64,000 nt of DNA from positions 248,001 to 312,000 of the forward strand of contig NZ_JABJRC010000007.1 in assembly GCF_013131805.1 (NCBI RefSeq), read 5' to 3'. The notes beneath the pieces are model-generated. The model did not search any database, had not been told where the DNA came from, and saw only the letters and a list, made by a program, of their open reading frames with translations. Within the stretch, counting starts at the first letter, position 1, and every line of letters begins with the position of its first letter. Position numbers and translations under genes: made by a program. The stretch is from Kribbella sandramycini (GTDB taxonomy: Bacteria; Actinomycetota; Actinomycetes; Propionibacteriales; Kribbellaceae). Shown piece by piece: positions 54,005-61,677 of the stretch.

Positions 54005-55270
54005 CTAAGTGAGCTCGTCGTGGCGGCGGCGCAGGAAGCGGCGTTCGGCTTCGTTCCCGGTCAGGGTGATCGCTTCGGCGTACGCGGCGGCGGCCTGGAC
54101 GCTGCGGCCCAGCCGGGCCAGGACGTCGGCGCGGGCGGCGGGTAGGTAGGGGTAGGACTGCAGGGCCGGCTCGGCGGCCAGGGCGTCCAGCTCGGCGAGG
54201 ATCTCGGGCAGGTCGGCGCCGGGGACGAAGCTGCGGGCGGCGGCGCGGTTGAGGGCGACGATCGGGGTCGGCCAGCTGATCATCATCGCGTCGTACATGC
54301 GGACCACCTGGCGCCAGTCGGTGCGCTCCCAGGAGGGGGCGGTGACGTGCAGGCCGGCGACCGCGGCCTGGAGAGCGAAGCGACCGCCGCCGCGGACCAG
54401 GGCATCTGTTGCCCGGGCGACGCCCTCCGCGATCAGCTTGACGTCCCAGCGGGAGCGGTCCTGGTCGGCGAGCAGGACGAGCTCGCCGTCCGTGCTCATC
54501 CGCGCCGTGCCACGGGCCTCGGTCATCAGCAGCAGACCGAGCAGCGCCTCCGGCTCGGTCTCGACGGGCATCAGCCGGACGAGCATCCGGGCCAGCTCGA
54601 TCGCACGGCCCGTCAGGTCGGCACGGGTGAGCTCGGGGCCGGCCGCGACATGGCCGGCGGTGTAGACCAGATGGACGACGGTCAGGACGGCGTCCAGCCG
54701 GTCGGGCAGCTCATGGTCAGCCGGGATCCGGTACGGGATGCCAGCTGCGGCGATCTTCTTCTTCGCCCGGGTGATCCGCGCGGCCGCGGTCGCCTCGCCG
54801 ATCCGCAGCCCGGCCGCCACCTCCCGCGTTGTCAGGCCGCAGATGAGCCGCAGCGTCAGCGCTACCTGCGACTCCCGCGCGAGGGCCGGGTGACAGCAGG
54901 TGAACACCAGCCGCAGCGGGTCTGTTGGCTGCTCGTCGTCCGCCGGCTCGTCGTCCACCAGTAGCGGCAGCTTCCGCCGTAGCGTCGTCTCACGCCGCAG
55001 CCGGTCCAGTGCGACCCGCCGCGCCACTGTGGTCAGCCAGCCGGCCGGATTGGCCGGTACGCCCTCCGGCCAGACCCGCATGGCCTGAACGAACGCGTCC
55101 TGCGTGCAGTCCTCGGCCAGGTCCAGGTCGCGGGTCAGCCGGACGACGGCCGCCAGCACGACGGACCAGTGTTCGCGGTGCGCACGCGCCACCGCGTCGA
55201 CCACCTCCCGCACCTCCGCCCCCGCCGGTGGCTCCGGCGAGGGCAGAGGCGGGGTGGTACGACGGTTCAT
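54005..55270 (-). CDS. ECF sigma factor of the ECF42 (COG4941) type with C-terminal extension
   Basis: 421 residues from ATG 55270, which shares its A with the stop of the DGPF gene. Sigma region 2 is 'VLAAVVRLTRDLDLAEDCTQDAFVQAMRVWPEG' (nt ~55050-55150); region 4 is 'QVALTLRLICGLTTREVAAGLRIGEATAAARITRAKK' (nt ~54750-54870). A further ~220 residues form the SnoaL-free helical extension characteristic of this group ('LLGLLLMTEARGTARMSTDGELVLLADQDRSRWD'). ECF42 factors have no anti-sigma gene; activity is thought to depend on the C-terminal domain and the co-encoded DGPF protein. Frame beyond 55270 upstream is only overlap with that gene. Confidence 0.93.
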   Translation of the reverse strand: MNRRTTPPLPSPEPPAGAEVREVVDAVARAHREHWSVVLAAVVRLTRDLDLAEDCTQDAFVQAMRVWPEGVPANPAGWLTTVARRVALDRLRRETTLRRKLPLLVDDEPADDEQPTDPLRLVFTCCHPALARESQVALTLRLICGLTTREVAAGLRIGEATAAARITRAKKKIAAAGIPYRIPADHELPDRLDAVLTVVHLVYTAGHVAAGPELTRADLTGRAIELARMLVRLMPVETEPEALLGLLLMTEARGTARMSTDGELVLLADQDRSRWDVKLIAEGVARATDALVRGGGRFALQAAVAGLHVTAPSWERTDWRQVVRMYDAMMISWPTPIVALNRAAARSFVPGADLPEILAELDALAAEPALQSYPYLPAARADVLARLGRSVQAAAAYAEAITLTGNEAERRFLRRRHDELT

Positions 55271-55641
55271 CAGGCAGGCGACTCGGCGTCGTCCGAGGTG
55301 CTCATGATCGGACGAACCTCGACGTTGCCGGCCGGGCAGAGCTTCGCGAGCTCGATGGCCTGGTCGAGATCCCGGGCCTCGATGACGTAGTAGCCGCCCA
55401 GCGCCTCCTTGGTCTCGATGAACGGACCGTCGGTGACCAGCGCCTCGCCGCCGTCCGGCTTCCGGACCGTGCTCGCCGTCGTCGAGCGCTCGAGCGCCTC
55501 GCCGCCGAGCACCCGCGCGCCGGCCGCCTCGACGGCCGCGGTGAACGCGCCGTGCAGCTCCATCGCCTTCTGCCACTCCTCGGGCGTGAGGTTGTCGAAC
55601 CACTCCTCGCTGTCGAACAGCAGGAAAACGTACTGCGCCAT
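55270..55641 (-). CDS. DGPF-domain (YCII-related) protein, partner of the ECF42 sigma factor
   Basis: 123 residues from ATG 55641 with GGGAGC upstream. YCII fold: 'QYVFLLFDSEEWFDNLTPEEW' at the N-terminus, catalytic-like His in 'MELHGAFTAAVEAAGARVLGG', the name-giving 'VTDGPFIETKEALGGYYVIEA' (nt ~55380-55445) and C-terminal 'IEVRPIM'-type strand. First gene of a two-gene operon. Stop and sigma start overlap as TGATG. DGPF proteins accompany nearly all ECF42 factors and are proposed signal sensors. Confidence 0.93.
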   Translation of the reverse strand: MAQYVFLLFDSEEWFDNLTPEEWQKAMELHGAFTAAVEAAGARVLGGEALERSTTASTVRKPDGGEALVTDGPFIETKEALGGYYVIEARDLDQAIELAKLCPAGNVEVRPIMSTSDDAESPA

Positions 55642-55738
55642 CTCAAGCTCCCTTTGTCTCGGGCTGGTACTGAACATCTTGCTGACGAACGGGGCCGGAC
55701 GGAATCGACAGGCCGCGCGAAAGAACTTTCCGGAGTAC

Positions 55739-55758
55739 TGTTGAGCAACTACTCAACA
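55739..55758. promoter_or_regulatory. 20-bp palindrome, probable TetR-type operator of the EthA-like gene
   Basis: TGTTGAGCAACTACTCAACA: 7-bp perfect arms around a 6-nt centre, 30 bp before the start codon. TTGAG...CTCAA sites are typical of TetR repressors controlling flavin monooxygenases. Mycobacterial ethA is controlled by the TetR protein EthR; no tetR gene is visible next to this one. Confidence 0.65.
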
Positions 55759-55787
55759 AGCCCTCTCCGCGCCCCTGGAGGAATCGC

Positions 55788-57230
55788 ATGGAGCATTTCG
55801 ACGTCCTGATCGTCGGCGCCGGCCTGTCCGGGATCGGCGCGGCGTACCGGATCCAGACCCAGAGCCCGGACCGCTCGTACGCGATCCTCGAGGCGCGGAC
55901 CGCGATCGGCGGCACCTGGGACCTGTTCCGCTACCCCGGCATCCGCTCGGACTCCGACATGTTCACGCTCGGCTTCCCCTTCCACGCCTGGGGCGGCAAG
56001 GCGATCGCGGACGGGCCGGACATCTTGGCCTACGTGAACGAGACGGCGGCGACGTACGGGATCGACAAGCACATCCGGTTCGGCCAGCGGGTGGCGCGCG
56101 CGTCCTGGTCCTCGGAGACCGCACAGTGGACGGTCGAGACGGAGGACTCGGCGTACACCTGCTCGTTCCTGTACTGCTGCAGCGGGTACTACGACTACGA
56201 CGAGGGCTACGTCGTCGACTTCCCCGGGCAGGCCGACTTCGAGGGCAAGGTCATTCACCCGCAGCACTGGCCGGCTGACCTGGACCACTCCGGCAAGCGC
56301 GTGGTCGTCGTGGGCAGCGGCGCGACCGCCGTGACGCTCGTACCGGCGATGGCCGCGACCGCGGAGCATGTGACGATGCTGCAGCGGACGCCGAGCTACA
56401 TCGCGTCCCGGCCGGCGGCCGACGCGTTCGCGGATCGCCTGCGCCGCGCCCTGCCGGAGAAGCTGGCGCACCGGATCGTCCGGACGAAGAACATCGCGCT
56501 CAGCACGCTGACCTACAACGCGTTCCGCAAGTTCCCCGGTCCCGCGGCCCGGCTGCTGAACCGGATGGCCGCGCGCCAGCTGCCCGCCTCGATCCCCGCC
56601 GACCCGCACTTCACCCCGACGTACAAGCCCTGGGACCAGCGGCTCTGCCTCGTCCCCGACTCCGACCTCTTCCGCGCCCTGCGCCGCGGCACGGCCTCGG
56701 TGGTCACCGACGAGATCGAGCGCTTCACCCGCACCGGCCTGCTGCTGAAATCGGGCGCCGAACTGCCGGCCGACGTCGTCGTCACCGCGACCGGGCTCCG
56801 CATGGTTGCCCTGGGCAAGATCGAGCTGACCGTCGACGGCCGCCCGGCCCCGGTCAGCGAGACCTTCGTCTACCGCGGCCTGATGCTGAGCGGCGTCCCC
56901 AACCTGGCCTGGTGCGTCGGCTACACCAACAACTCCTGGACGCTGCGCTCCGACCTGAGCTCACAGTTCGTCGCCCGCCTCCTGAACCACCTCCGCGCCA
57001 CCGGCACCGACATCTGCCTCCCGGAGATCGAACCCGCCGAGTACGCCGCCCCCCGCCGCCCCGTCGTCGACCTCTCCTCGGGCTACATCCAGCGCGCCGC
57101 CGCCATCCTCCCCCGCCAAGGCCCCAACGGCCCCTGGCGCCTGCGCCAGAACTACCCCCGCGACCTCGTCACCTTCCGCTTCGGCCCGATCGACGACGGC
57201 ATCCTGCACTTCACCCGCCGCACCGCCTGA
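55788..57230 (+). CDS. Baeyer-Villiger flavin monooxygenase, EthA-like
   Basis: 480 residues. ATG 55788 with GGAGGA ten nt upstream. FAD Rossmann motif 'DVLIVGAGLSGIGAAY', the BVMO/FMO box 'GTWDLFRYPGIRSDSDMFTLGF' (nt ~55910-55975), NADPH Rossmann motif 'VVVVGSGATAVTLVP' (nt ~56300-56345), and 'HPQHWPADLD', 'YKPWDQRLCLVPDSDLFRALR'. These blocks match my memory of M. tuberculosis EthA closely over the full length. Such enzymes oxygenate ketones to esters and S-oxidise thioamides and thiocarbamides. Monocistronic, behind a palindromic operator. Substrate in this organism unknown. Confidence 0.93.
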   Translation: MEHFDVLIVGAGLSGIGAAYRIQTQSPDRSYAILEARTAIGGTWDLFRYPGIRSDSDMFTLGFPFHAWGGKAIADGPDILAYVNETAATYGIDKHIRFGQRVARASWSSETAQWTVETEDSAYTCSFLYCCSGYYDYDEGYVVDFPGQADFEGKVIHPQHWPADLDHSGKRVVVVGSGATAVTLVPAMAATAEHVTMLQRTPSYIASRPAADAFADRLRRALPEKLAHRIVRTKNIALSTLTYNAFRKFPGPAARLLNRMAARQLPASIPADPHFTPTYKPWDQRLCLVPDSDLFRALRRGTASVVTDEIERFTRTGLLLKSGAELPADVVVTATGLRMVALGKIELTVDGRPAPVSETFVYRGLMLSGVPNLAWCVGYTNNSWTLRSDLSSQFVARLLNHLRATGTDICLPEIEPAEYAAPRRPVVDLSSGYIQRAAAILPRQGPNGPWRLRQNYPRDLVTFRFGPIDDGILHFTRRTA

Positions 57231-57234
57231 CGGG

Positions 57235-58179
57235 TCAGAACAGGGCGGCCATGAGGCGGCGGCGGGCTTTTCCGACGCGCTCGTCGTCGGCTCCTACCAC
57301 GTCGAAAAGCTCCAGCAGGTGGAGGCGGACGGCGTTCCGGTCGTCGCCGGCGGTGGTCTGGATGGTGTTGATCAGGCGGGTGAAGGCGTCTTCGACGTGG
57401 CCGCCCATCAGGTCGACGTCGGCGACGAGCAGCTGTGCCTCGATGTCGGCCGGGTTGTCGGCGGCGCGCGTGCGGATGTCGGCCGGCGCCTCCTGGGTGC
57501 GCTTCACGAGCTGGACGCGGGCCAGGCCGGACTTCGCCTCGGCGTCGTTCGGCGTCTCCTTGATCAGCTCCTCGTACGCCGCGATCGCGCCGTCCAGATC
57601 ACCGGCGCCGACCGCGTTCTCCGCCGCCTCGTAGCGCGGGTTCGGCGCGTCCTCCTCGACGGGCGCCGCGTCAGCGGCCGGGGCGACCGGCTCGGAGCGG
57701 CCGCTGATGCCGTTGGCGACCGCGACCTGCATCAGCTGGTCGAGGTACTGCCGGGCCTCGGGCTCGCCGACCGCGCCCTGGAACAGCGGCACGACCTGAC
57801 CGCGCAGGACGGCGATCACCAGCGGGACCGACTGGACGCCGACCGCCTGGGCCAGCTGCGGGTTCGCGTCGATGTCGACGCGGGCGAGCACGAACTTGCC
57901 GGCGTACTCGGTGGACAGGCGCGCGAGCACCTCGCCGAGCGCGGCCGCGCCCTGCGCCCGCGGCGACCAGAACTCGACGACCACCGGCACCTGCAGGGAC
58001 CGCTCGATGACGTCGCTCTGGAACGTCGGCTCACTCACGTTCAGCACGTAAGCCCCCGCGGCGCCACCACCGCCACCAGCCGGCGCACCGGCTCCGGGCG
58101 CTCCGCCCGGCGCCCCGGCAGGCTTGCGCAGGGACGACAGATCGATCGCCCCAGGACGGGAGAAGTTCGACTGGCTCAC
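57235..58179 (-). CDS. Thioredoxin-fold TPR co-chaperone (YbbN/CnoX-like) lacking the CxxC site
   Basis: 314 residues from GTG 58179 (GAGGG upstream). A Gly/Ala/Pro-rich N-terminal linker (~15-45) precedes a thioredoxin fold ('VPVVVEFWSPRAQGAAALGEVLARL', nt ~57925-58000, to 'VQSVPLVIAVLRGQVV'). The usual WCxxC is WSPRA here, with no cysteine, so it cannot be a redox thioredoxin. Residues ~185-300 are TPR-like ('ENAVGAGDLDGAIAAYEELIKETPNDAEAKSGLARV'), as in E. coli CnoX. Expected to hold unfolded clients for DnaK/GroEL. Convergent with the BVMO gene, 4 bp apart. Confidence 0.9.
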   Translation of the reverse strand: MSQSNFSRPGAIDLSSLRKPAGAPGGAPGAGAPAGGGGGAAGAYVLNVSEPTFQSDVIERSLQVPVVVEFWSPRAQGAAALGEVLARLSTEYAGKFVLARVDIDANPQLAQAVGVQSVPLVIAVLRGQVVPLFQGAVGEPEARQYLDQLMQVAVANGISGRSEPVAPAADAAPVEEDAPNPRYEAAENAVGAGDLDGAIAAYEELIKETPNDAEAKSGLARVQLVKRTQEAPADIRTRAADNPADIEAQLLVADVDLMGGHVEDAFTRLINTIQTTAGDDRNAVRLHLLELFDVVGADDERVGKARRRLMAALF

Positions 58180-58249
58180 CAGTGCCCTCGCATTTCCGGT
58201 CGCGCCACACGGCGCATGCTGACGATTACAGGACCATCTTCTACGACGC

Positions 58250-60058
58250 TCACAACCCAGGGGGCGTGGGGGTGGTTCGGGCTCGGGTGGCCATGAGGAG
58301 GCGGGCCAGGCCGGAGCGGGTACCGGCTACGGCTAGGCGGTCGCCGGGGTGGACGGTGGCGGAGAGGGGTGGGGTCCAGTCCCAGGGGCCGGTGTTGCGT
58401 TGGTTGGCGAGGACGCGGAGGCCGCCGTCCTCGTTGAGCTCGCCGAGGCGGAGGCCGACGGCTACGGAGCCGGGCTCGACGGTGACTTCGGTGAGGAGGA
58501 GGACGCGGCGGCCGGCGGGGACGGTGACCTGGCTGCGGCGGTTGGCGGCGGCCGCGGCGATGGCGGGGGCGACGAGCATGGAGACCGAGCGGCTGTGGCC
58601 GAGGCCGAGGCGGCGCTCGACGCGCTGGGCGAGGTCGTGGTCGAACATGCGCATGGTGATCCGGGCGTCCGGGTTGAGGTCGCGGACGACCATCGCGGAC
58701 TCCAGGTTGGTGATGTCGCCGTCGGTGAGCGCGAGCACCGACTGCGCCCGCTGGACGCCGGCCGAGCGCAGCGTCTCCTCGTTGGAGCTGTCGCCGATCA
58801 CCACCGGGATCCGCAGCCGATGCGCGGTCTGGACGCCGGGCGCGTCCTCGTCGTGCTCGACGCCGACCACCGCGACCCCGCGCTCGGTCAGGATCTCCAG
58901 CACCCGCGCGCCGACCGTCCCCAACCCGCAGACGACCACATGATTGCGCGGCCGCCCGCGGACGCCGCCGATCACCCGCGACAGCCGCGCGCCGATCAGC
59001 GAGTCGACGATCACGGCGGTCAGCAACGCGACCAGCACGATCCCGGTCAGCTGGACGACGACCGCCGCGACCTTGGCCCACGGCTCGGCCTCGGAAAATA
59101 CGTCGTCCTCGATCCCGGCGGACGTCACCGCGCCCGCGACCAGGTAGAGCGCGCGCAACCAGTCCAGATGGGCGATGTAGTGCGTCAGCACCGTCCCGAT
59201 CGTGACCAGGAAAGCCATTACCGCCGCGATCCGGCGGACCCGGCGGTCGAAGATGTCGCCGAGCGCCATCAGCCACCCGGCCCGGCGGACGTCGCGCGTC
59301 CGCCACAGGCTGCGGATACCGGTGCCGAGCACGATGTCGCCGACCGGGTCATGGCTGACCGTCGGCAGCAGCTCCGGCGTCGCGGACGACGTCGTGTCGG
59401 CGAGCACGGTCAGATGCGGCTCGCGGATCAGATCGGCCTGCCCGGCGACGAGCCGGCGGCCGCCGATCTCGAGCCAGGTGAGCTCGTCGTCCTCGAGCGC
59501 GTCGGAGACGAAGGCGGGCGCGGCCAGGGACGGCCCGGAGACCACCACGCAGTCGCCGAGCAGGCTGTAGAGCTGTTTGCCGAGCCGCGGGTTGACCATC
59601 TGAACGATGATCCGCAGCTCCGGATCCATGTCCCGCGCGGTCAGCGCGGTGTGCACGTTGTGGACGTCGTCGGTGTCCAGCAGCACCAGCGCCCGGGCCG
59701 TCGACGGCTTCCCGTCCTTGGCGTCGATCCCGGCCCGCCGCAGCAGCGACTCGCTGATCACCCGGACGCCCATCACCTGGGCGCCGAGCTCGCTGATCCG
59801 GTCGAAGTGCCGCGAGCCCGGGTTGACGATCGCGATCACCCGCTCGCCGGAGCCGACCAGCTCGGTGACGACGCGCAGCATCGTCCGGTCGGAGCCGCAG
59901 ACGACCACCGCGCGCCCGTCGGCCGGACCGGCCGCCGCCTGGACCTGCGCGGGGGTGACCGGTTCGGCCGGGGTCGTCTCAGAAGCGGGCGGGCTCTCGG
60001 TACTCGCCCCATTCAACCCGAAGAACGTGACAGATTTCCCCCATCGTGGCCTCCGCAC
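58250..60058 (-). CDS. Two-TM channel-like protein flanked by RCK/TrkA domains
   Basis: 602 residues from GTG 60058, which has GGAGG at 60065-60069 and overlaps the mutase gene by 80 nt in another frame. Residues ~45-185: TrkA-N/RCK domain ('GRAVVVCGSDRTMLRVVTELV'). Residues ~275-365: two membrane helices with a re-entrant segment 'ALYLVAGAVTSAGIEDD' where a K+ channel filter (TVGYGD) would be; the filter is degenerate. Residues ~380-600: second RCK ('NHVVVCGLGTVGARVLEIL', 'VVGVEHDEDAP', 'GDSSNEETLRSAGV') and TrkA-C. Arrangement recalls CASTOR/POLLUX-type channels. Ion selectivity cannot be assumed. Confidence 0.86.
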   Translation of the reverse strand: MRRPRWGKSVTFFGLNGASTESPPASETTPAEPVTPAQVQAAAGPADGRAVVVCGSDRTMLRVVTELVGSGERVIAIVNPGSRHFDRISELGAQVMGVRVISESLLRRAGIDAKDGKPSTARALVLLDTDDVHNVHTALTARDMDPELRIIVQMVNPRLGKQLYSLLGDCVVVSGPSLAAPAFVSDALEDDELTWLEIGGRRLVAGQADLIREPHLTVLADTTSSATPELLPTVSHDPVGDIVLGTGIRSLWRTRDVRRAGWLMALGDIFDRRVRRIAAVMAFLVTIGTVLTHYIAHLDWLRALYLVAGAVTSAGIEDDVFSEAEPWAKVAAVVVQLTGIVLVALLTAVIVDSLIGARLSRVIGGVRGRPRNHVVVCGLGTVGARVLEILTERGVAVVGVEHDEDAPGVQTAHRLRIPVVIGDSSNEETLRSAGVQRAQSVLALTDGDITNLESAMVVRDLNPDARITMRMFDHDLAQRVERRLGLGHSRSVSMLVAPAIAAAAANRRSQVTVPAGRRVLLLTEVTVEPGSVAVGLRLGELNEDGGLRVLANQRNTGPWDWTPPLSATVHPGDRLAVAGTRSGLARLLMATRARTTPTPPGL

Positions 60059-61652
60059 GCGCCGCCTCCAGCATGGGCTCGATCAGGCTGCCGGTCCCCC
60101 TGGCCGCCTCCAGCAGAGCCGCCAGCGTACGCCGTACCCGGTCCTCGTCGCGCTCGGACTTGCGGGCGGCGAGCACCCGGCACTGCTCGATCTCGACCTC
60201 GTGGCTGACCCGGAGGATCTCCAGCTCCCCCGCGACGGTGTCGGTCAGCGTGTTCACGCCGACGATCTTCTTCTCGCCCTTCTCGAGTTTCTGCTGGTAC
60301 TCGAAGGCGGCGTCGGCGATCTCGGCCATGAACCAGCCGTCCTCGATCCCGCGCAGGATGCCGCCGGTCATCGAGCCGTCCGGGCTCATTTCCTTGATCC
60401 GGGCGAAGATCTCCTCGGCCTCGGCCTCGATCTTGTCGGTCAGCGCCTCGACGTACCAGGAGCCGCCGAGTGGGTCGGCGACGTTGGTGACGCCGATCTC
60501 CTCCATCAGCACCGACTGGGTGCGCAGCGCGATCTCGGCCGACTGGTCGGTCGGCAGCGCGAGCGTCTCGTCAAGCGCGTTGGTGTGCAGCGAGTTCGTG
60601 CCGCCGAGGACCGCGGCGAGCGCCTCGACCGCCGTCCGGACAACGTTCAGCGTGGGCTGCTGGGCGGTCAGCGAGACGCCCGCGGTCTGGGTGTGGAACC
60701 GCAGCCACTGCGCCTTGTCGGTCTTGGCGCCGTAGACGTCGCGCATCCAGCGCGCCCAGATCCGCCGGCTGGCGCGGAACTTCGCGATCTCCTCGAAGAA
60801 GTCCAGATGGCTGTCGAAGAAGAACGACAGGCCGGGCGCGAACACGTCGACATCGAGACCGCGGGACAGGCCGAGCTCGACGTACCCGAAGCCGTCGGCG
60901 AGCGTGTAGGCCAGCTCCTGGCCGGCCGTCGAGCCGGCCTCGCGGATGTGGTACCCGGAGACGCTGAGCGGTTTGTACGCCGGGATGTTCGCCGCGCAGT
61001 ACTCCATCAGGTCGCCGATCAGGCGCAGATGCGGCTCCGGCGGGAACAGCCACTCCTTCTGCGCGATGTACTCCTTGAAGATGTCGGTCTGCAGCGTGCC
61101 GTTGAGCTTGGTGATGTCCGCGCCCTGGCGCTCGGCGGCGACCAGGTACATCACGAAGGCCGGGACGGCGGGGCCGGAGATCGTCATCGAGGTGGTGACG
61201 TCCTGCAGCGGGATGCCGTTGAACAGCCGATCCATGTCGGCGGCCGAGTCGATCGCGACGCCGCAGTGGCCGACCTCGCCGAGGGATTTCGGGTCGTCGG
61301 AGTCGCGGCCCATCAGCGTCGGCATGTCGAAGGCGACCGAGAGGCCGCCACCGCCGCCGCTGAGGATCATCTTGTAGCGCTCGTTGGTCTGCTCGGCGTT
61401 GCCGAACCCGGCGAACTGCCGGATCGTCCACGGCTTGCCGCGGAAGCCGGTCGCATGCAGCCCGCGGGTGAACGGGAACTCCCCCGGCCAGCCGATCCGC
61501 TCCATCCGGGGGTCGTCGTGGCCCTCCGGCGGGCCGTAGACCGGCTCCACCTCGGTGCCCGAGAGCGTCGTGAAATCGGCCTCACGCTTGCGCGCGGCGT
61601 CGTAGCGCTGCTGCCACCGGCTCCGGCCGGCCGCGATCTGCTCGGCATCCAT
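59979..61652 (-). CDS. icmA: Isobutyryl-CoA mutase large subunit (coenzyme B12 dependent)
   Basis: 557 residues, the IcmA length; the ~130-residue B12-binding domain of methylmalonyl-CoA mutase is absent and must come from a separate small subunit (IcmB) not in this window. The substrate-discriminating residues are Phe80 in 'WTIRQFAGF' and Gln198 in 'KEYIAQKEW'; methylmalonyl-CoA mutases have Tyr and Arg there, and the numbering equals that reported for Streptomyces IcmA. 'GGGGGLSVAFDMPTLMGRDSDDP' and 'GGTNSLHTNALDE' (nt ~60575-60615) complete the fold. Interconverts isobutyryl- and n-butyryl-CoA, linking valine and butyrate metabolism. Its 3' end overlaps the channel-like gene. Confidence 0.88.
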   Translation of the reverse strand: MDAEQIAAGRSRWQQRYDAARKREADFTTLSGTEVEPVYGPPEGHDDPRMERIGWPGEFPFTRGLHATGFRGKPWTIRQFAGFGNAEQTNERYKMILSGGGGGLSVAFDMPTLMGRDSDDPKSLGEVGHCGVAIDSAADMDRLFNGIPLQDVTTSMTISGPAVPAFVMYLVAAERQGADITKLNGTLQTDIFKEYIAQKEWLFPPEPHLRLIGDLMEYCAANIPAYKPLSVSGYHIREAGSTAGQELAYTLADGFGYVELGLSRGLDVDVFAPGLSFFFDSHLDFFEEIAKFRASRRIWARWMRDVYGAKTDKAQWLRFHTQTAGVSLTAQQPTLNVVRTAVEALAAVLGGTNSLHTNALDETLALPTDQSAEIALRTQSVLMEEIGVTNVADPLGGSWYVEALTDKIEAEAEEIFARIKEMSPDGSMTGGILRGIEDGWFMAEIADAAFEYQQKLEKGEKKIVGVNTLTDTVAGELEILRVSHEVEIEQCRVLAARKSERDEDRVRRTLAALLEAARGTGSLIEPMLEAARAEATMGEICHVLRVEWGEYREPARF

Positions 61653-61677
61653 GCTCTCAAAGTACTAGGACGTCCAA

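Noticed and set aside
59979..61652. Methylmalonyl-CoA mutase (mutA/mutB)
   Set aside because: Phe80/Gln198 and the missing B12 domain point to isobutyryl-CoA mutase.
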